Part shown: positions 1-9,637 of the stretch, piece after piece | Numbering within the stretch: the first letter of the stretch is position 1 | How the letters are laid out: each line of letters opens with the position of its first letter | From: Photobacterium sp. TY1-4 | Lineage (GTDB): Bacteria > Pseudomonadota > Gammaproteobacteria > Enterobacterales > Vibrionaceae | DNA length: 64,000 nt | Assembly: GCF_025398175.1 (NCBI RefSeq) | Contig: NZ_CP099735.1 | Location: 310,001 to 374,000 of the forward strand | Direction of reading: 5' to 3' | Made by a program: the position numbers and the translations under genes | The notes under the pieces: generated by a model | Seen by the model: the letters and a program-made list of their open reading frames with translations, nothing else | Told to the model about the DNA's origin: nothing | Database searches by the model: none

Positions 1-2
1 CG

Positions 3-113
3 GAGCTGGTCAACCAAAATGTGGTGGGGATCACCCAAAGTGCCAGCGCCAGTGAGGAGCTGTCCAGACTGGCGGAACAGCAGTACCGGCAGTTAGCCTT
101 CTTCCGCTGCTAA
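3..113 (+). CDS. Methyl-accepting chemotaxis protein, C-terminal end (partial)
   Basis: The first bases hold an open frame that enters from outside the window and ends at TAA 111-113. The 36 visible residues contain the segment SASASEELSRLAEQ and finish QLAFFRC. This resembles the extreme C-terminus of bacterial chemoreceptors, where the cytoplasmic four-helix bundle ends with an ASEEL-xxxAE repeat and a final FF-basic tail. The conserved hairpin tip that contacts CheA and CheW lies upstream and is not visible. No CheR/CheB-binding NWETF-type pentapeptide follows. Assignment rests only on this tail. Confidence 0.65.
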   Translation, partial: ELVNQNVVGITQSASASEELSRLAEQQYRQLAFFRC

Positions 114-455
114 GGATGTGTGTCGATCGGCTATCACCAGGGAGCACGGTGGTGATCCCTGGTGTGTTGATGGGGATGGCGCGGCGGCTGATATGGGTTA
201 TTCAGTGAGTGTTTTATCAGTTGTAAATCCGGAGAGGGTGTGGAACAATTCAAGCTGTTGTTTTTGATGAACTTAGCGTCTACGTTTATTAAATACAACT
301 TCGTATAACCCCATTAATAGGGTATGGGGGTCTCTACCAGAATCCGTAAAATTCTGATTACGAAGAGTTAAGTGGTGAGCAACTTTTCTCTTTGTAAGTC
401 CGACTTCATCGTAGAAAAGCTGCTACTTCAACTTCAGGCAGATGAAGAGCATCCT
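114..455. other. Intergenic region with one hairpin
   Basis: No gene is supported between the chemoreceptor stop and the deaminase start. A perfect 9-bp inverted repeat (135-143 with 156-164, arms CACCAGGGA and TCCCTGGTG, 12-nt loop) follows the chemoreceptor stop. It could end that transcript but has no T-run. The rest is fairly AT-rich and presumably holds the deaminase promoter. Confidence 0.5.
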
Positions 456-1457
456 ATGAAAGAATTTATTTACGGTTTACCGAAAGTCGAACTCCACCTT
501 CATATTGAGGGCTCGCTAGAGCCTGAGCTGATGTTTGAGCTGGCACAACGGAATCAGGTGCAGATCCCATTTCCTTCGCCACAAGCCGTGCGCGATGCTT
601 ATCAGTTCCATAACTTGCAATCCTTCCTCGATATCTACTATCAGGGGGCGAATGTTCTGATCCACGAGCAAGATTTTTTCGACCTCACCTGGGCTTACCT
701 GTTACGTTGCCGGGAAGACAATGTGGTGCATACTGAAATCTTTTTTGATCCGCAAACCCACACCAGCCGCGGGATTGCTTTTGAGACGGTGGTGAACGGG
801 ATCCATCGCGCGTTGGCGCAGGGCCGTGAAACGCTCGGGATTACCAGCCAGCTCATCATGTGTTTCCTACGTCACCTGGATGAAGCCTCAGCCTTTGAAA
901 CACTCAGTCAGGCCCTGCCACATAAAGATAAAATTGTCGGTGTGGGATTGGATTCATCCGAACAGGGGCACCCGCCGGAAAAATTTCATCGCGTCTTTCA
1001 GCAAGCGTTGAACGAAGGCTTCCTGACGGTTGCCCATGCCGGGGAAGAAGGTCCGTCGCAGAATATTGATGATGCGCTGGCGCTGCTGGGAACCACGCGG
1101 ATTGATCATGGGGTCCGTTGTGTTGAGGATGAAGCTCTGATGGCCCGCCTGATTGAAGCGCGCGTACCCCTGACGGTTTGCCCATTATCCAACACCAAGT
1201 TAAAGGTGTTTGAAACTATGGCACACCACAATGTGGTCGACTTGCTGCGCAAGGGAATGTGCGTGACGCTGAACTCGGACGATCCGGCTTATTTCGGCGG
1301 GTACATGAATGCTAACTTTCTGGCGGTAGCCCAGGCACACCCCATGAGCCGGGAGGAAATTGCCCAGTTTACGCTTAATGCAATTGAAGCAAGTTTCATT
1401 TCAGACGGGGAAAAAGCGCGTCTGCGCGCGTTGACCCAAGCGTATCTGACGCAATAA
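456..1457 (+). CDS. Adenine deaminase of the adenosine deaminase fold
   Basis: Predicted 333-aa cytoplasmic zinc hydrolase that deaminates a purine, most likely adenine to hypoxanthine, for salvage. The amidohydrolase barrel signatures are present: HLHIEGS near residues 14-20 (metal-binding His14/His16), HAGEEG near 194-199, an IDHG motif, and SDDP with Asp275/Asp276. The context [11 protein letters not shown] and the opening [12 protein letters not shown] match the adenine deaminase clade (as in Pseudomonas aeruginosa PA0148) better than classical Add. A GTG-initiated frame opens at 372, but ATG 456 is preferred because it begins at the conserved N-terminus and has GAAGAG just upstream. It is monocistronic, followed by a 12-bp hairpin. 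Adenine versus adenosine specificity is inferred from sequence type only. Confidence 0.85.
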   Translation: MKEFIYGLPKVELHLHIEGSLEPELMFELAQRNQVQIPFPSPQAVRDAYQFHNLQSFLDIYYQGANVLIHEQDFFDLTWAYLLRCREDNVVHTEIFFDPQTHTSRGIAFETVVNGIHRALAQGRETLGITSQLIMCFLRHLDEASAFETLSQALPHKDKIVGVGLDSSEQGHPPEKFHRVFQQALNEGFLTVAHAGEEGPSQNIDDALALLGTTRIDHGVRCVEDEALMARLIEARVPLTVCPLSNTKLKVFETMAHHNVVDLLRKGMCVTLNSDDPAYFGGYMNANFLAVAQAHPMSREEIAQFTLNAIEASFISDGEKARLRALTQAYLTQ

Positions 1458-1464
1458 ATTCGTA

Positions 1465-1495
1465 TGCCATCGCCACGGTGAGGGTGGCGATGGCA
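1465..1495 (+). terminator. Hairpin after the deaminase gene
   Basis: Perfect 12-bp stem (1465-1476 with 1484-1495) and 7-nt loop, 8 nt after the stop codon. There is no T-tract, so intrinsic termination is uncertain. The stem core ATCGCCAC/GTGGCGAT recurs in a hairpin at 5410-5432. Confidence 0.5.
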
Positions 1496-1574
1496 GGATT
1501 GGATGAACGGCGATCAGCCGATGTAAAGCAGAGATCGACTGAACCAATATGGCGTAAAAGGAGTCCATTCGTCG

Positions 1575-2384
1575 ATGGTAGAAACCCGGTTATCACTTGA
1601 GATGTGCGAAGTGATGAAAGCGCACTTGAAGGCAAAGCAGATCCCGTACAAAGCGTTGGCGGAGTGGTTAAATTTGTCAGAAGTGAGTATCAAAAGGCTA
1701 CTTAATGGTCATCAGGCGATGAATATGGATAAAGCTATTCAAATAGCCGCGCTGATTGAGTTATCGATGTCTGAATTAATGAAACAGGCTGAAGAGCGCC
1801 TGAGTGCCTGGCCTCATTACAGTGATGAGCAGGACGCCGCGTTTTATGCCGAGCCGGGGCTGTTTTCTTTTTTGACTGCTCTACACAACGGATTGTCGAT
1901 CCATCAGATCCGTGAGCAGCATGATCTGGACCGTCATTCGATTTACCTTTATTTGCGTGATCTCGAGAAACTCGGGGTGTTAAAGATCACCGGTGACTTA
2001 AGATTTAAGTTACGGCTGCCAAAGCACACGGCATTCAGAAAAGATGCACGCTTCCCCAACTATTACAAAAAATCCATGTTGACGAATTTGCAACAGCGAG
2101 TGTGCAGTGCAGCGAAAGGAGAGCAGAACAGCCACTTGATGATGGCGACGGTCGCAATGACCCCGGAAGAATTCAGGTGTTATACCCAAAAGCAGGAAGC
2201 GCTGTTTTTGAATGCAATTCGTGAACGGCCAGAAAATGATGGTCAGGAAGAAGAAAAAGTGACTTATTCACTGGTGGTCATGGGCGCGGCAGGAGACTAC
2301 TACGAGGCCTTAGCCGATATTCAAAGAAAGCCGGTTGGGGAGGTATCCGAACCCGTCGTGGGCGAGCCGGGTAAAACGGCCTGA
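1575..2384 (+). CDS. HTH transcriptional regulator with two DNA-binding-like regions
   Basis: Predicted 269-aa cytoplasmic regulator, not recognised as a named protein. Residues about 10-60 form an XRE/Cro-like helix-turn-helix (KALAEWLNLSEVSIKRLLNG). Residues about 95-140 look like a second winged-helix segment (IHQIREQHDLDRHSIYLYLRDLEKLGVL in part). The C-terminal 100 residues, predicted mixed, recall the DUF4423-like tail of TIGR02147-type regulators, but this is a weak resemblance. AAGGAG at 1558-1563 supports ATG 1575. It stands alone, convergent with the broken M16 gene, with only 28 bp between the stops. Target genes and ligand cannot be inferred. Confidence 0.7.
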   Translation: MVETRLSLEMCEVMKAHLKAKQIPYKALAEWLNLSEVSIKRLLNGHQAMNMDKAIQIAALIELSMSELMKQAEERLSAWPHYSDEQDAAFYAEPGLFSFLTALHNGLSIHQIREQHDLDRHSIYLYLRDLEKLGVLKITGDLRFKLRLPKHTAFRKDARFPNYYKKSMLTNLQQRVCSAAKGEQNSHLMMATVAMTPEEFRCYTQKQEALFLNAIRERPENDGQEEEKVTYSLVVMGAAGDYYEALADIQRKPVGEVSEPVVGEPGKTA

Positions 2385-2412
2385 AGACGACGATGTCTGC
2401 AGGCCGCGATAT

Positions 2413-5253
2413 TTATTGCGGGGTGCCTTGCGGTAAGATAAGGATTTCGATGGCGTCGCTGAGTTTAATTTGTTGCGCGAGCGCCTGAATATCTCCGGGT
2501 TGAATGCGTTGCAGTTGCTGGTCCATCTGACCTGCAAGGACCACTTCTTCCGGGTAACTAAACGCGATGGCTGTTAAATCCTGCCAGTAGTCATTATGCG
2601 TTTCTCGTTGTTCCAGTGCGGCCCGAATCGGGCTGATAGCACGGCTGAACTCATCTTGTGTCACTCCTTTGTTCTGGATCTCCCGGATAATGCGGCGGTA
2701 GGTTGTCTGCACGGCATCCACTTTGTTGACCTGCGTATTGCTATGCAGCCCCAGGTAGTTAAAGTTCTGGAAAACTCGGGACTGGGTACTCTGTGCTTGG
2801 GGGGAATAAGCAAGCCCTTCATTTTCTCGGATGATTTCCGTCAGCTTGAGCTGGATCACCTCACGCAACACAGGGAAGGTCATCGAGGCTTTCTGTTGGT
2901 TGGCTTTGGGCAGCGGATAAATCGTACTAACCAGAGCCGTTTGCTGATCACCCTGATGGAAAAGTCGGGTTTGTCGCCCGCCAAAAAACAGGGTCGTTTG
3001 TTGTTCGGAAATGGCAGGGGGGACAACGTCGATATTCAATGCGCCGAAGGTTTGACCGACCCTATCGATGGCTTGCTGTGGGGTGATGTCACCGACGACA
3101 CCAATTTCGATCGGGCCATGGCTTCGGATAAGGGTGATGATTGTTTTTAGATCAGCCAGTTTGATGGCGTCGAGTTGTTTTTTGTCGGGGAACGACCAAC
3201 GTGGATCCTGATGATGTAGTACGGCATCCAGATTCATCGCCAGTACACTTTCCGGAGACTCCTGACTGGTTCTGAACGCGTTTTCCAGCACGGCTCGGGA
3301 GAATGCCATGCCTGATTCCCGGTAGCCGGGTGCAGTCAGATAGGCAGCAAGGATTTTGAGTTGGTCCAGCAGATCATCGTTAGCGATAAGGTATGTCCCC
3401 TGGATGGCGTCATCCTGAAAAGCCAGATTGGCACCCAGAGTTCGGCCGTAAAAGATGTGTCTGAGTTGCTCCAAACTGTGTTGTTCTAATCCGCCGGCAA
3501 GAAATCCGCTGTTAAATACTTCAATCAGCGCTGCGTGCGCTGGGCTGAGTCCAGAGATACCATGTCCTAACCGTATACTGAGATGAACCATACCTGGCTC
3601 CAATTGGGTCGGTTTGACGCTCAGGGCGACGCCGTTATCAAACAGGTAGCGGTGGATGTTGCCATAGGACGTCGGCTGGAGCTGTTTTGGTATCGCTTTC
3701 GGGCCAAAGTCCTGATAGTAGAATGCCTGCTGTTCAGCTTGCGCCAGTTGGCTGAGCGGCTGCAAGGTACTGACGTGGTATGTGTCCAGCAACATTTGCT
3801 GAATATTCTTCATGCCTATGGCATCGCTCAGCAGTATTTTTGGGGCAGGTGAGGACCAGTAATGTTGGAACACTGCCGCAACATGATCTACCGTCACGGC
3901 CGGTTTCAGGCTTTCCAGTAATACGAGATCATCGTGTGCGGACGTTGGGGTGAGCTGTTCATTGAATACCCATAACGCTTCGTCTACATAGCTTTGATTG
4001 GTTTTCTGCGACTCCGCCGTCACCCGGCGTTTTGCATCATTGACCAGGCGATCATATTGTCGCTGAATTTCCTGGCTGGTGAATCCGTGTTGCAGGGCGC
4101 GTCTGCGCTCTTTTTCTAGGAGCTCAAGTCCTGCCGTCCATTGGCCAGGGGGTGTATGGACTGACAATTGATGAGTGATGGCACAGTTGTTTTGGTTCGT
4201 CGTTAGAACCTCCGGAAAACGGAGCCCGTCGTCACTGGTTTCGGTCCGGGTTTGTAACCGGTACTGTAACGTTTGGTTGGCAATGGCGAGCAACAGTTGT
4301 TCTTTCCTGCGCGCTGGCGTGTCGGAGTGACGTACGAAAGGCTGGACCAGTGTCAGGGAAATTTGCGAACGAATGTTCGGGTGGATAAAGGCTGCCGCCT
4401 GAACGCTGTCCTTCAAGGGATTGGGCTCGGGAAAGTAATAGGTTTCCGACTTCCCGGGGGTGTTCCACGTTTGAAATTGTGTCTTGATCCGCCGGCGAAG
4501 CTGATCAAGGTTGAAATTTCCGGCAATGATCAGGCGGGTATTCGCGGGTGTGTAATATTGGCTGTAGTAGGCCTTTAATCGTTGCGGAGTAATTTGGTCG
4601 ATCCCGGTGTGAGTGCCGAGCGGGATATGCTCTTTTAACTGGCATGCCGGCGCCAGGAAGCTCATGTTATGAATTAAAGCACCGAGCTGTGGGGTTTGGC
4701 GCTCTCGAATTTCAGCCTGTAAGATTGGGCGTTCTTTTTCAACCGCCGAAGGCTCAATGCTGAGCTCAGAGGCAACTTCACGCAGAAAATATCAAGCGGC
4801 ATCCAGGCTCTCTGCGGTATCCGGCGTCTCTAACTTATAAATGGTCTCGTCGAACAGGGTTTCGGCATTGAGGTGTGAGCCGAATGAGATCCCATGCTTT
4901 TCCAGAAAGGGGACCATCTCATTTTCTCTGAGGTGAGTTGAGCCATTGAATGCCATATGTTCCAAAAAGTGGGCCAGGCCCGGCTCATAGCCAGCGTCTT
5001 CCTGTAATGAACCTGCGGCTATCCGCATTCTGACCGATGCACCGGGCTGAGAGCTGTCGGTTTTAATCAAAATAACCTGCATGCCGTTATCGAGACGGGA
5101 AAGATGGTAATGTGGCGCCAGTGGCATAGCGGTAACTTCTTCAATGGGTTCCGGATGGCTGGTGGCGAGGGACAAGGCGGGATTCATGGCTGAAAGGACA
5201 CTGAGTAATGCCAGGCAGAAATGAAGCCGGCGGGGGGCGTTGTGTTGTCGCAT
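2413..5253 (-). pseudogene. M16 (pitrilysin-type) zinc protease interrupted by one in-frame TGA
   Basis: One reading frame of 947 codons runs from ATG 5253 to 2413, broken only by TGA at 4794-4792. The first 153 codons give a signal peptide (hydrophobic stretch LHFCLALLSVLSA), the M16 core and the zinc motif HFLEH. After the TGA the same frame continues with YFLREVASELS and VEKERPILQ. Its Glu completes HxxEH-x74-E, the third zinc ligand of the family. Two further M16 domain repeats follow. The frame rejoins without shift, so this is a point nonsense change or a base-call error rather than a deletion. An internal start at 4665 would make a 750-aa piece lacking the whole zinc site. AAAGG precedes ATG 5253. 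If read through, it is a 946-aa periplasmic peptidase. Confidence 0.85.
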
Positions 5254-5409
5254 GGAATGACCTTTTCAAGTGGTTTGAACGGCTATTATTGTAGATAAGC
5301 CTTTCTTGATAAAGGCATTATTAAAAAGTATACCGATGAGATACCCAAAGATTCTGAATGTGATACGTCAGCAAGGGAGGCGTGATGGCTGGGGGCTGGC
5401 TGGCGTGTT

Positions 5410-5453
5410 ATCGCCACCCTGAAGGTGGCGATGATAAGTCGGAGCTTCCGACT
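5410..5453 (-). terminator. Two adjacent hairpins at the end of the 120-aa gene
   Basis: Stem ATCGCCACC/GGTGGCGAT (5410-5418 with 5424-5432) lies next to AGTCGGA/TCCGACT (5437-5443 with 5447-5453), the latter touching the stop codon of the gene that ends at 5452. No T-run follows on the minus strand. They may stop or attenuate transcription into the M16 gene, whose start is 157 bp further on. Confidence 0.4.
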
Positions 5454-5814
5454 AATGACGCATGATTTTAGCGTTGGTTTTTCCCGGATGCTTCATCAAA
5501 TGGGTATGTCGGTTGGTGGCGGTTTGCGCCATATCATCCAGGATACGGCTTAGATCAGAAGTCTCCAGACACTCTTGAATCAGCGGCTCACACTTCATAC
5601 TGGTGCCGAGTTCATAATGGCAGTCTCGTTCAGGATAGAAATCAATATCGGTTTCCCTGAACTTATGACTGTCTGTCAACTCATTGAACATGGAAGCCAC
5701 AGTATGGCAGAACGCATTGTAGACCTCGTTGGTGTTGCGGGCCGTGCTGATTTTATTTCGGAAATCAGGCGCATAGGATTTTTCCAATTTGGAAAACGAA
5801 ACTTGTGTCGTCAT
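5452..5814 (-). CDS. Conserved-looking small cytoplasmic protein, unknown
   Basis: A 120-aa protein that I do not recognise. The start at ATG 5814 is strongly supported by AGGAGG eight bases upstream; the frame is open further upstream but without a better start. The product has no signal peptide or membrane segment. It is acidic-to-neutral with several Cys (CHTV, DCHYE, MKCEP, ECLE) and a basic, His-rich tail (HLMKHPGKTNAKIMRH). Four or five Cys in a 120-aa cytoplasmic protein is noticeable and could indicate metal binding, but no standard CxxC pair is present. It is codirectional with the M16 gene and followed by two hairpins, so it is probably its own unit. Confidence 0.6.
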   Translation of the reverse strand: MTTQVSFSKLEKSYAPDFRNKISTARNTNEVYNAFCHTVASMFNELTDSHKFRETDIDFYPERDCHYELGTSMKCEPLIQECLETSDLSRILDDMAQTATNRHTHLMKHPGKTNAKIMRH

Positions 5815-5951
5815 GCTGTTTTCCTCCTGTGTTACGTGCTTTTCCCTATTAACTATATACCCAAACAATTTCCTCGGAGCATCGCATCTTGACCTTGTGT
5901 GAAGAAATAGCAGGTAAATGCCGGACGCAATGGCTTGGTTAGTTTGAAGGT

Positions 5952-6926
5952 TTACAGCCCATGTTGTTTGAAGAACTGCCATATTTCCTGCGCACCGTGG
6001 ATATCCATGTTTTTCGGACCCAGCAAGCGGGGAAGATCCGGTGTCCGGCTGCCGGGAAAATTATGCCCGCCGCCTTCAATTTGATAGAGCACGACTTCAA
6101 GCGGAGAAGGCTGGCATTGATAGCGCAGGCGTCTGACACGTGAGTGATCGTCGGTGTTGATATCGGCAAATATCGTGATGCTTGGCAGGGGATCACAGTG
6201 GTTTTGCCGCAGCCAGAATTCAAGGGTAGCGTCGGTCGAGGCGACTTTGCCCATTTTCTTCGTCAGGAAGCCGACGTCTCCTCCGGACCAGGGCACGAGT
6301 GGATCAGCGGTGCCGTTCATCAGCAACACAGGCAGCGAGGTTTTGGGGGTGCAGCGATTGATCAGATTGGCTGGCATATTGGCAATGACCGGCGCAATGG
6401 CAGCCAGTTTCTCACTGGCTTCGCACCCCATGCGTAGCGTCATCATGCCGCCGTTCGACAGGCCCATCATAAAGATCCGCTTCGGATCTGCATGGTATTC
6501 GGCAACTAGGTGTTCGATTAAGGCTGACAGAAAGCCAACATCATCCACCGACATCACTTCACGCGACCGCCGGGCGGCTTTCTCCCGGCCGTCATTCCAT
6601 TGCGCGGTTATCCCGTTTGGATACACTATGATCATGCCATCCTGAGCTGCCAGTCGCTCAAATCCGGCGCGCTGTGCGAGTTCATCCCCATCAGTTCGTC
6701 CGCCGCCATGTAAAGCGATGACCACAGCAGCCGCTGACGTGGATGTCTTATCGGGTGGCGGCAAATGCAGGTAGAAGTCCCGCACTATACCCTTGACCGT
6801 GATGGTCTGGCGGGAGAGATCCGAGCCGGGATCCGGAGCAGCGGCAGCAAGCGTTGATACCATGAACAGTGCGATGAACAGTCGTCGCAAGTTCAGGTTG
6901 GAAAAGAAGGGCATGGTGTGCTTCAT
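5952..6926 (-). CDS. Secreted PHB-depolymerase/feruloyl-esterase-type hydrolase
   Basis: Predicted 324-aa exported alpha/beta-hydrolase of the LpqC/PHB-depolymerase family (COG3509 type), which cleaves ester bonds in short polyhydroxyalkanoates or plant phenolic esters. ATG 6926 gives a typical signal peptide (LRRLFIALFMVSTLAAAA). The oxyanion-hole loop ALHGGG is at 71-76, the nucleophile elbow GLSNGG at 155-160 (Ser157), the acid in NGTADPLVPW (Asp208) and the His in EGGGHNFPG (His288), so the triad is complete. No substrate-binding domain is fused. GGAG lies nine bases before the start. It is a stand-alone gene. The true substrate is open. Confidence 0.8.
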   Translation of the reverse strand: MKHTMPFFSNLNLRRLFIALFMVSTLAAAAPDPGSDLSRQTITVKGIVRDFYLHLPPPDKTSTSAAAVVIALHGGGRTDGDELAQRAGFERLAAQDGMIIVYPNGITAQWNDGREKAARRSREVMSVDDVGFLSALIEHLVAEYHADPKRIFMMGLSNGGMMTLRMGCEASEKLAAIAPVIANMPANLINRCTPKTSLPVLLMNGTADPLVPWSGGDVGFLTKKMGKVASTDATLEFWLRQNHCDPLPSITIFADINTDDHSRVRRLRYQCQPSPLEVVLYQIEGGGHNFPGSRTPDLPRLLGPKNMDIHGAQEIWQFFKQHGL

Positions 6927-7224
6927 CGGGGGATGCTCCGGACTCCGGGGAATGATGATGACCGATGATTGTAAGTCGTCGCGAACCCGAAGCTGGTCCG
7001 AGCAATTGGCCACAGCGGGTCGTGGTGCTCAGATTTATTGTCAATCAACAGGTTGTTGACCCAGGCTTTGGTTGCCGAAATTGAACATTTATAAAAATAG
7101 CGGACAGGTGCATTTTTGCGACAAAAGGCTTCCAGCCGGGTTCCTATACTGATGCTTGACGTCCATTACGGTCATTATTTTTAGAACTCAGCGTAATGGG
7201 GATGCGGAAGTTTCAGGGGGCGAT

Positions 7225-8469
7225 ATGATGTGCTCAACCAGACAGGGCAGATGGATGCTGTTGGTGTTGATAGTTGCTCAGGCACCGGGTTTTGCTGCAG
7301 AGCAGCAAGAGGATGATAGCCTGGCCGGTCGTTTGTCGGACGAAATGTATCAGGCCATCTCCGATCTGATGCTGATGGCAAACGATTTTCGGGGAGATAA
7401 TGTCTCACCAAAAAACTTCAGACAAAATCCTCATAGCCAGACGTATGTTTTTTCGGCACCCGGGCGTCAGGAAACCGCGCTTCGAACATCCAGCTTGCGT
7501 GCAGCGGCCAAGGACAGTGCACGGGAAAGTCGCGCCTCGGGAACGGCTCAGCCGCCGTATTCTGAATTGACCGTTTACCAGGACGGTGCTTACGGAGAGC
7601 AAAACTACACCCGCCTCGGGGCCTATTTTCGGGTGGATAATAATCCGCAGGTTCGAGACCGCGCAGCGTTGAGCGCCGAGTCCTCGCGTGAGCAGGAAGG
7701 GTATGCTTTAACTCTGGGCGGTGACTACCTGCTCAATGATCACTACTTGTTTGGCTTGGCCCTCGGGCTGCCGTTTTACGATGTGAACGACAGCAACCGT
7801 GAGCGTGGAAATGCCGGCCTGGTTGCTTCCGGTTACTTCAGCTACTTTCGTGACAATTGGTATCTGGACTTCACGGCCAGTTATGCCTTGATGGATACGG
7901 ACATTGAACGGCGGATCTCGTTTTACAGCGATTCGGTCGTCAACAGCGCCAATGAAGCGGACTCTGATCTGTGGGTCTTCGCCCTTGGCAGTGGGTATGT
8001 GTTTAATTATGACTATCTGAATGTTGCGTTTGAAAGCAGCATTGAATATACGCTGTCTGATTCGGAGCGTTATTCTGAGCGGCTATCCAAGGGAAATGCC
8101 AATTATCTGCTGTCCAAAATTGATAATATCAATGAACTGGAGTCGATGCGGTTTATTACGGGGTTGAGTATTTCCCATCCGTTTCGTTCCAGTCTCGGGA
8201 TATTTCAGCCATATGCGCGCGGGTTTCTCCATTATGATGTGAATGACGGTTCTGAGCGCATTATTAGTCAGCTTAAAGCCGATCAATCCGGCAGTGTGTT
8301 GCCCATTATTGTCGAAACGGATGATTCCGTCTATGGCCGGGTTCACCTGGGCTTGTCCGGTGCTTTTAACAAAGATTGGCATGCATACGCAGAAGCAAGT
8401 ACGTTGGTTGGCCTCGATGATATGTCCGCCTACGCGTTTTCTGTCGGTGTGAGTATGTCTTTAGATTAA
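7225..8469 (+). CDS. Autotransporter-like outer-membrane beta-barrel protein
   Basis: A 414-aa exported protein. Tandem ATGs at 7225 and 7228 follow GGGGG; the signal peptide is RWMLLVLIVAQAPGFAA. Residues about 25-130 form a short N-terminal region without strong strand pattern. From about 135 to the end there are alternating aromatic/polar strands (for example YALTLGGDYLLNDHYLFGLALG, split by turns) typical of an autotransporter translocator barrel of 12 or so strands. The passenger would be only about 100 residues. The last residues are SVGVSMSLD, so the usual terminal aromatic of outer-membrane barrels is absent. A TATACT element stands at 7144-7149 upstream. It is convergent with another barrel gene at 8504. 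A simple barrel without a passenger is an alternative. Confidence 0.65.
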   Translation: MMCSTRQGRWMLLVLIVAQAPGFAAEQQEDDSLAGRLSDEMYQAISDLMLMANDFRGDNVSPKNFRQNPHSQTYVFSAPGRQETALRTSSLRAAAKDSARESRASGTAQPPYSELTVYQDGAYGEQNYTRLGAYFRVDNNPQVRDRAALSAESSREQEGYALTLGGDYLLNDHYLFGLALGLPFYDVNDSNRERGNAGLVASGYFSYFRDNWYLDFTASYALMDTDIERRISFYSDSVVNSANEADSDLWVFALGSGYVFNYDYLNVAFESSIEYTLSDSERYSERLSKGNANYLLSKIDNINELESMRFITGLSISHPFRSSLGIFQPYARGFLHYDVNDGSERIISQLKADQSGSVLPIIVETDDSVYGRVHLGLSGAFNKDWHAYAEASTLVGLDDMSAYAFSVGVSMSLD

Positions 8470-8503
8470 TTGAATGTCGCAATTGTTGGTGTCGTCATTT
8501 TAT

Positions 8504-9637
8504 TTACGGGGCTGGAATGGTTTGATTTATTTTGTCTATTTTTCTCTTGGCGCTGAAATATAACTCCAGCTCCACCATGACCCCCGGATTTATTTTGTAA
8601 TCAAACTCATCCTGAAAGTTCAGCTCAGGTGTCACCGTCAGATAAACCCAATCTTTATATAATCGATTTTTCCAGCTTGCCGTGACCCAGGCATTGGTAA
8701 TTGCATATGTTGGGCGCGAGTCTGCACTTATCCCAAGTGTGTAGGTCATCAGGCTGTTGTCGCTGATGCGATCTAAAATTTGCGCTTGCTGGACAAATTC
8801 CCAATTATCATCAATGTCAAGAAATTGCAGGTTGGTACTTAATTTAAATAGGGTTGAGACGTAGCGATCTTCTGCGAAATAAAAGTCAATTGACGTTAAA
8901 ATACCGGGGCCTTTTGAGTGATAGTAGAATATTTCCTGTTTTATCTGACTGGTCCAGTTGTAGTTGATTCGGTCGGTGCGGTGGATATCGGCGCGGGTAA
9001 AAGGGTCGAGCGGTAGCCTTAATTTCAGGCCGATATCAAAATTGGGTTTCCACTCTCCCAGTTGCATGCCTTGCAGCCTGAAGCCGCCAATTGCCCGATT
9101 GATCCCGTCATCCGAACGATTACTGATCCCCCGTTCTTTATCTTCGAGCCGGTCGAAATCATCCGGGTCCGTATCCAGGATCAGCTTCCAGTTTTTTTCC
9201 GTGTGGGGCAGGTCTAACCGTAAGTAGACGTTGGAGTCTGTGTCGAAATAATTACGATGTTCGTAGCGGAGACGTTGCCGTAGGCGAAGATAACTTTGGT
9301 TATTGAGTGGGGCTTCATCGTCCTCCATGCCGATGAATTGATCGATGCTGGTACTGTAATCGTGAATGGTGTCTGCTAGGGATAACTGCGTATCATCAAT
9401 CCAAAGCAGCCAGTCCGATGCTTCGTTGGCGGGTGAGGTCAGTTGCCGGTCGACCAGCGCCGGACTTCCCTCCACCGTCAGTGGCGCCGCGATTAATGGG
9501 GCAGCAAAAGTCCAGGATGCCAAAAATACCGGGACATAACTCGGGAATGGTATCTTGGCGTATAACCGTGGTTGGAATTTCCGCTTCGGAATCGAAGCCA
9601 ATACACTGAACCAATAAAGTGAAGATTGAAACTGCAC
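8504..9637 (-). CDS. Putative outer-membrane beta-barrel protein, unknown
   Basis: About 377 aa. Residues after a hydrophobic export segment (PFPSYVPVFLASWTFAAPLIAAP) describe a barrel-like protein: strands such as LRLRQRLRYEHRNYF, NVYLRLDLPH and VYLTVTPELNF alternate polar and aromatic residues. The N-terminal mature part (WLLWIDDTQLSLADTIHDYS) may be a periplasmic plug or linker. The start is uncertain: no ATG begins this region in frame. GTG 9637 is chosen because AGGTGA lies just before it; a TTG at 9691 would add 18 residues. Either way the n-region before the hydrophobic core is unusually long, as in some autotransporters. I cannot name the family. The gene is convergent with the autotransporter-like gene, 34 bp apart. 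Confidence 0.55.
   Translation of the reverse strand: MQFQSSLYWFSVLASIPKRKFQPRLYAKIPFPSYVPVFLASWTFAAPLIAAPLTVEGSPALVDRQLTSPANEASDWLLWIDDTQLSLADTIHDYSTSIDQFIGMEDDEAPLNNQSYLRLRQRLRYEHRNYFDTDSNVYLRLDLPHTEKNWKLILDTDPDDFDRLEDKERGISNRSDDGINRAIGGFRLQGMQLGEWKPNFDIGLKLRLPLDPFTRADIHRTDRINYNWTSQIKQEIFYYHSKGPGILTSIDFYFAEDRYVSTLFKLSTNLQFLDIDDNWEFVQQAQILDRISDNSLMTYTLGISADSRPTYAITNAWVTASWKNRLYKDWVYLTVTPELNFQDEFDYKINPGVMVELELYFSAKRKIDKINQTIPAP

Noticed and set aside
904..1185. Antisense frame within the deaminase gene
   Set aside because: It is a high-GC shadow of the coding strand, as are similar frames in the liu, RND and pel genes.
4792..4794. TGA read as selenocysteine
   Set aside because: M16 proteases are not known selenoproteins, and no clear SECIS-like stem follows. 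A nonsense change or read error is simpler.
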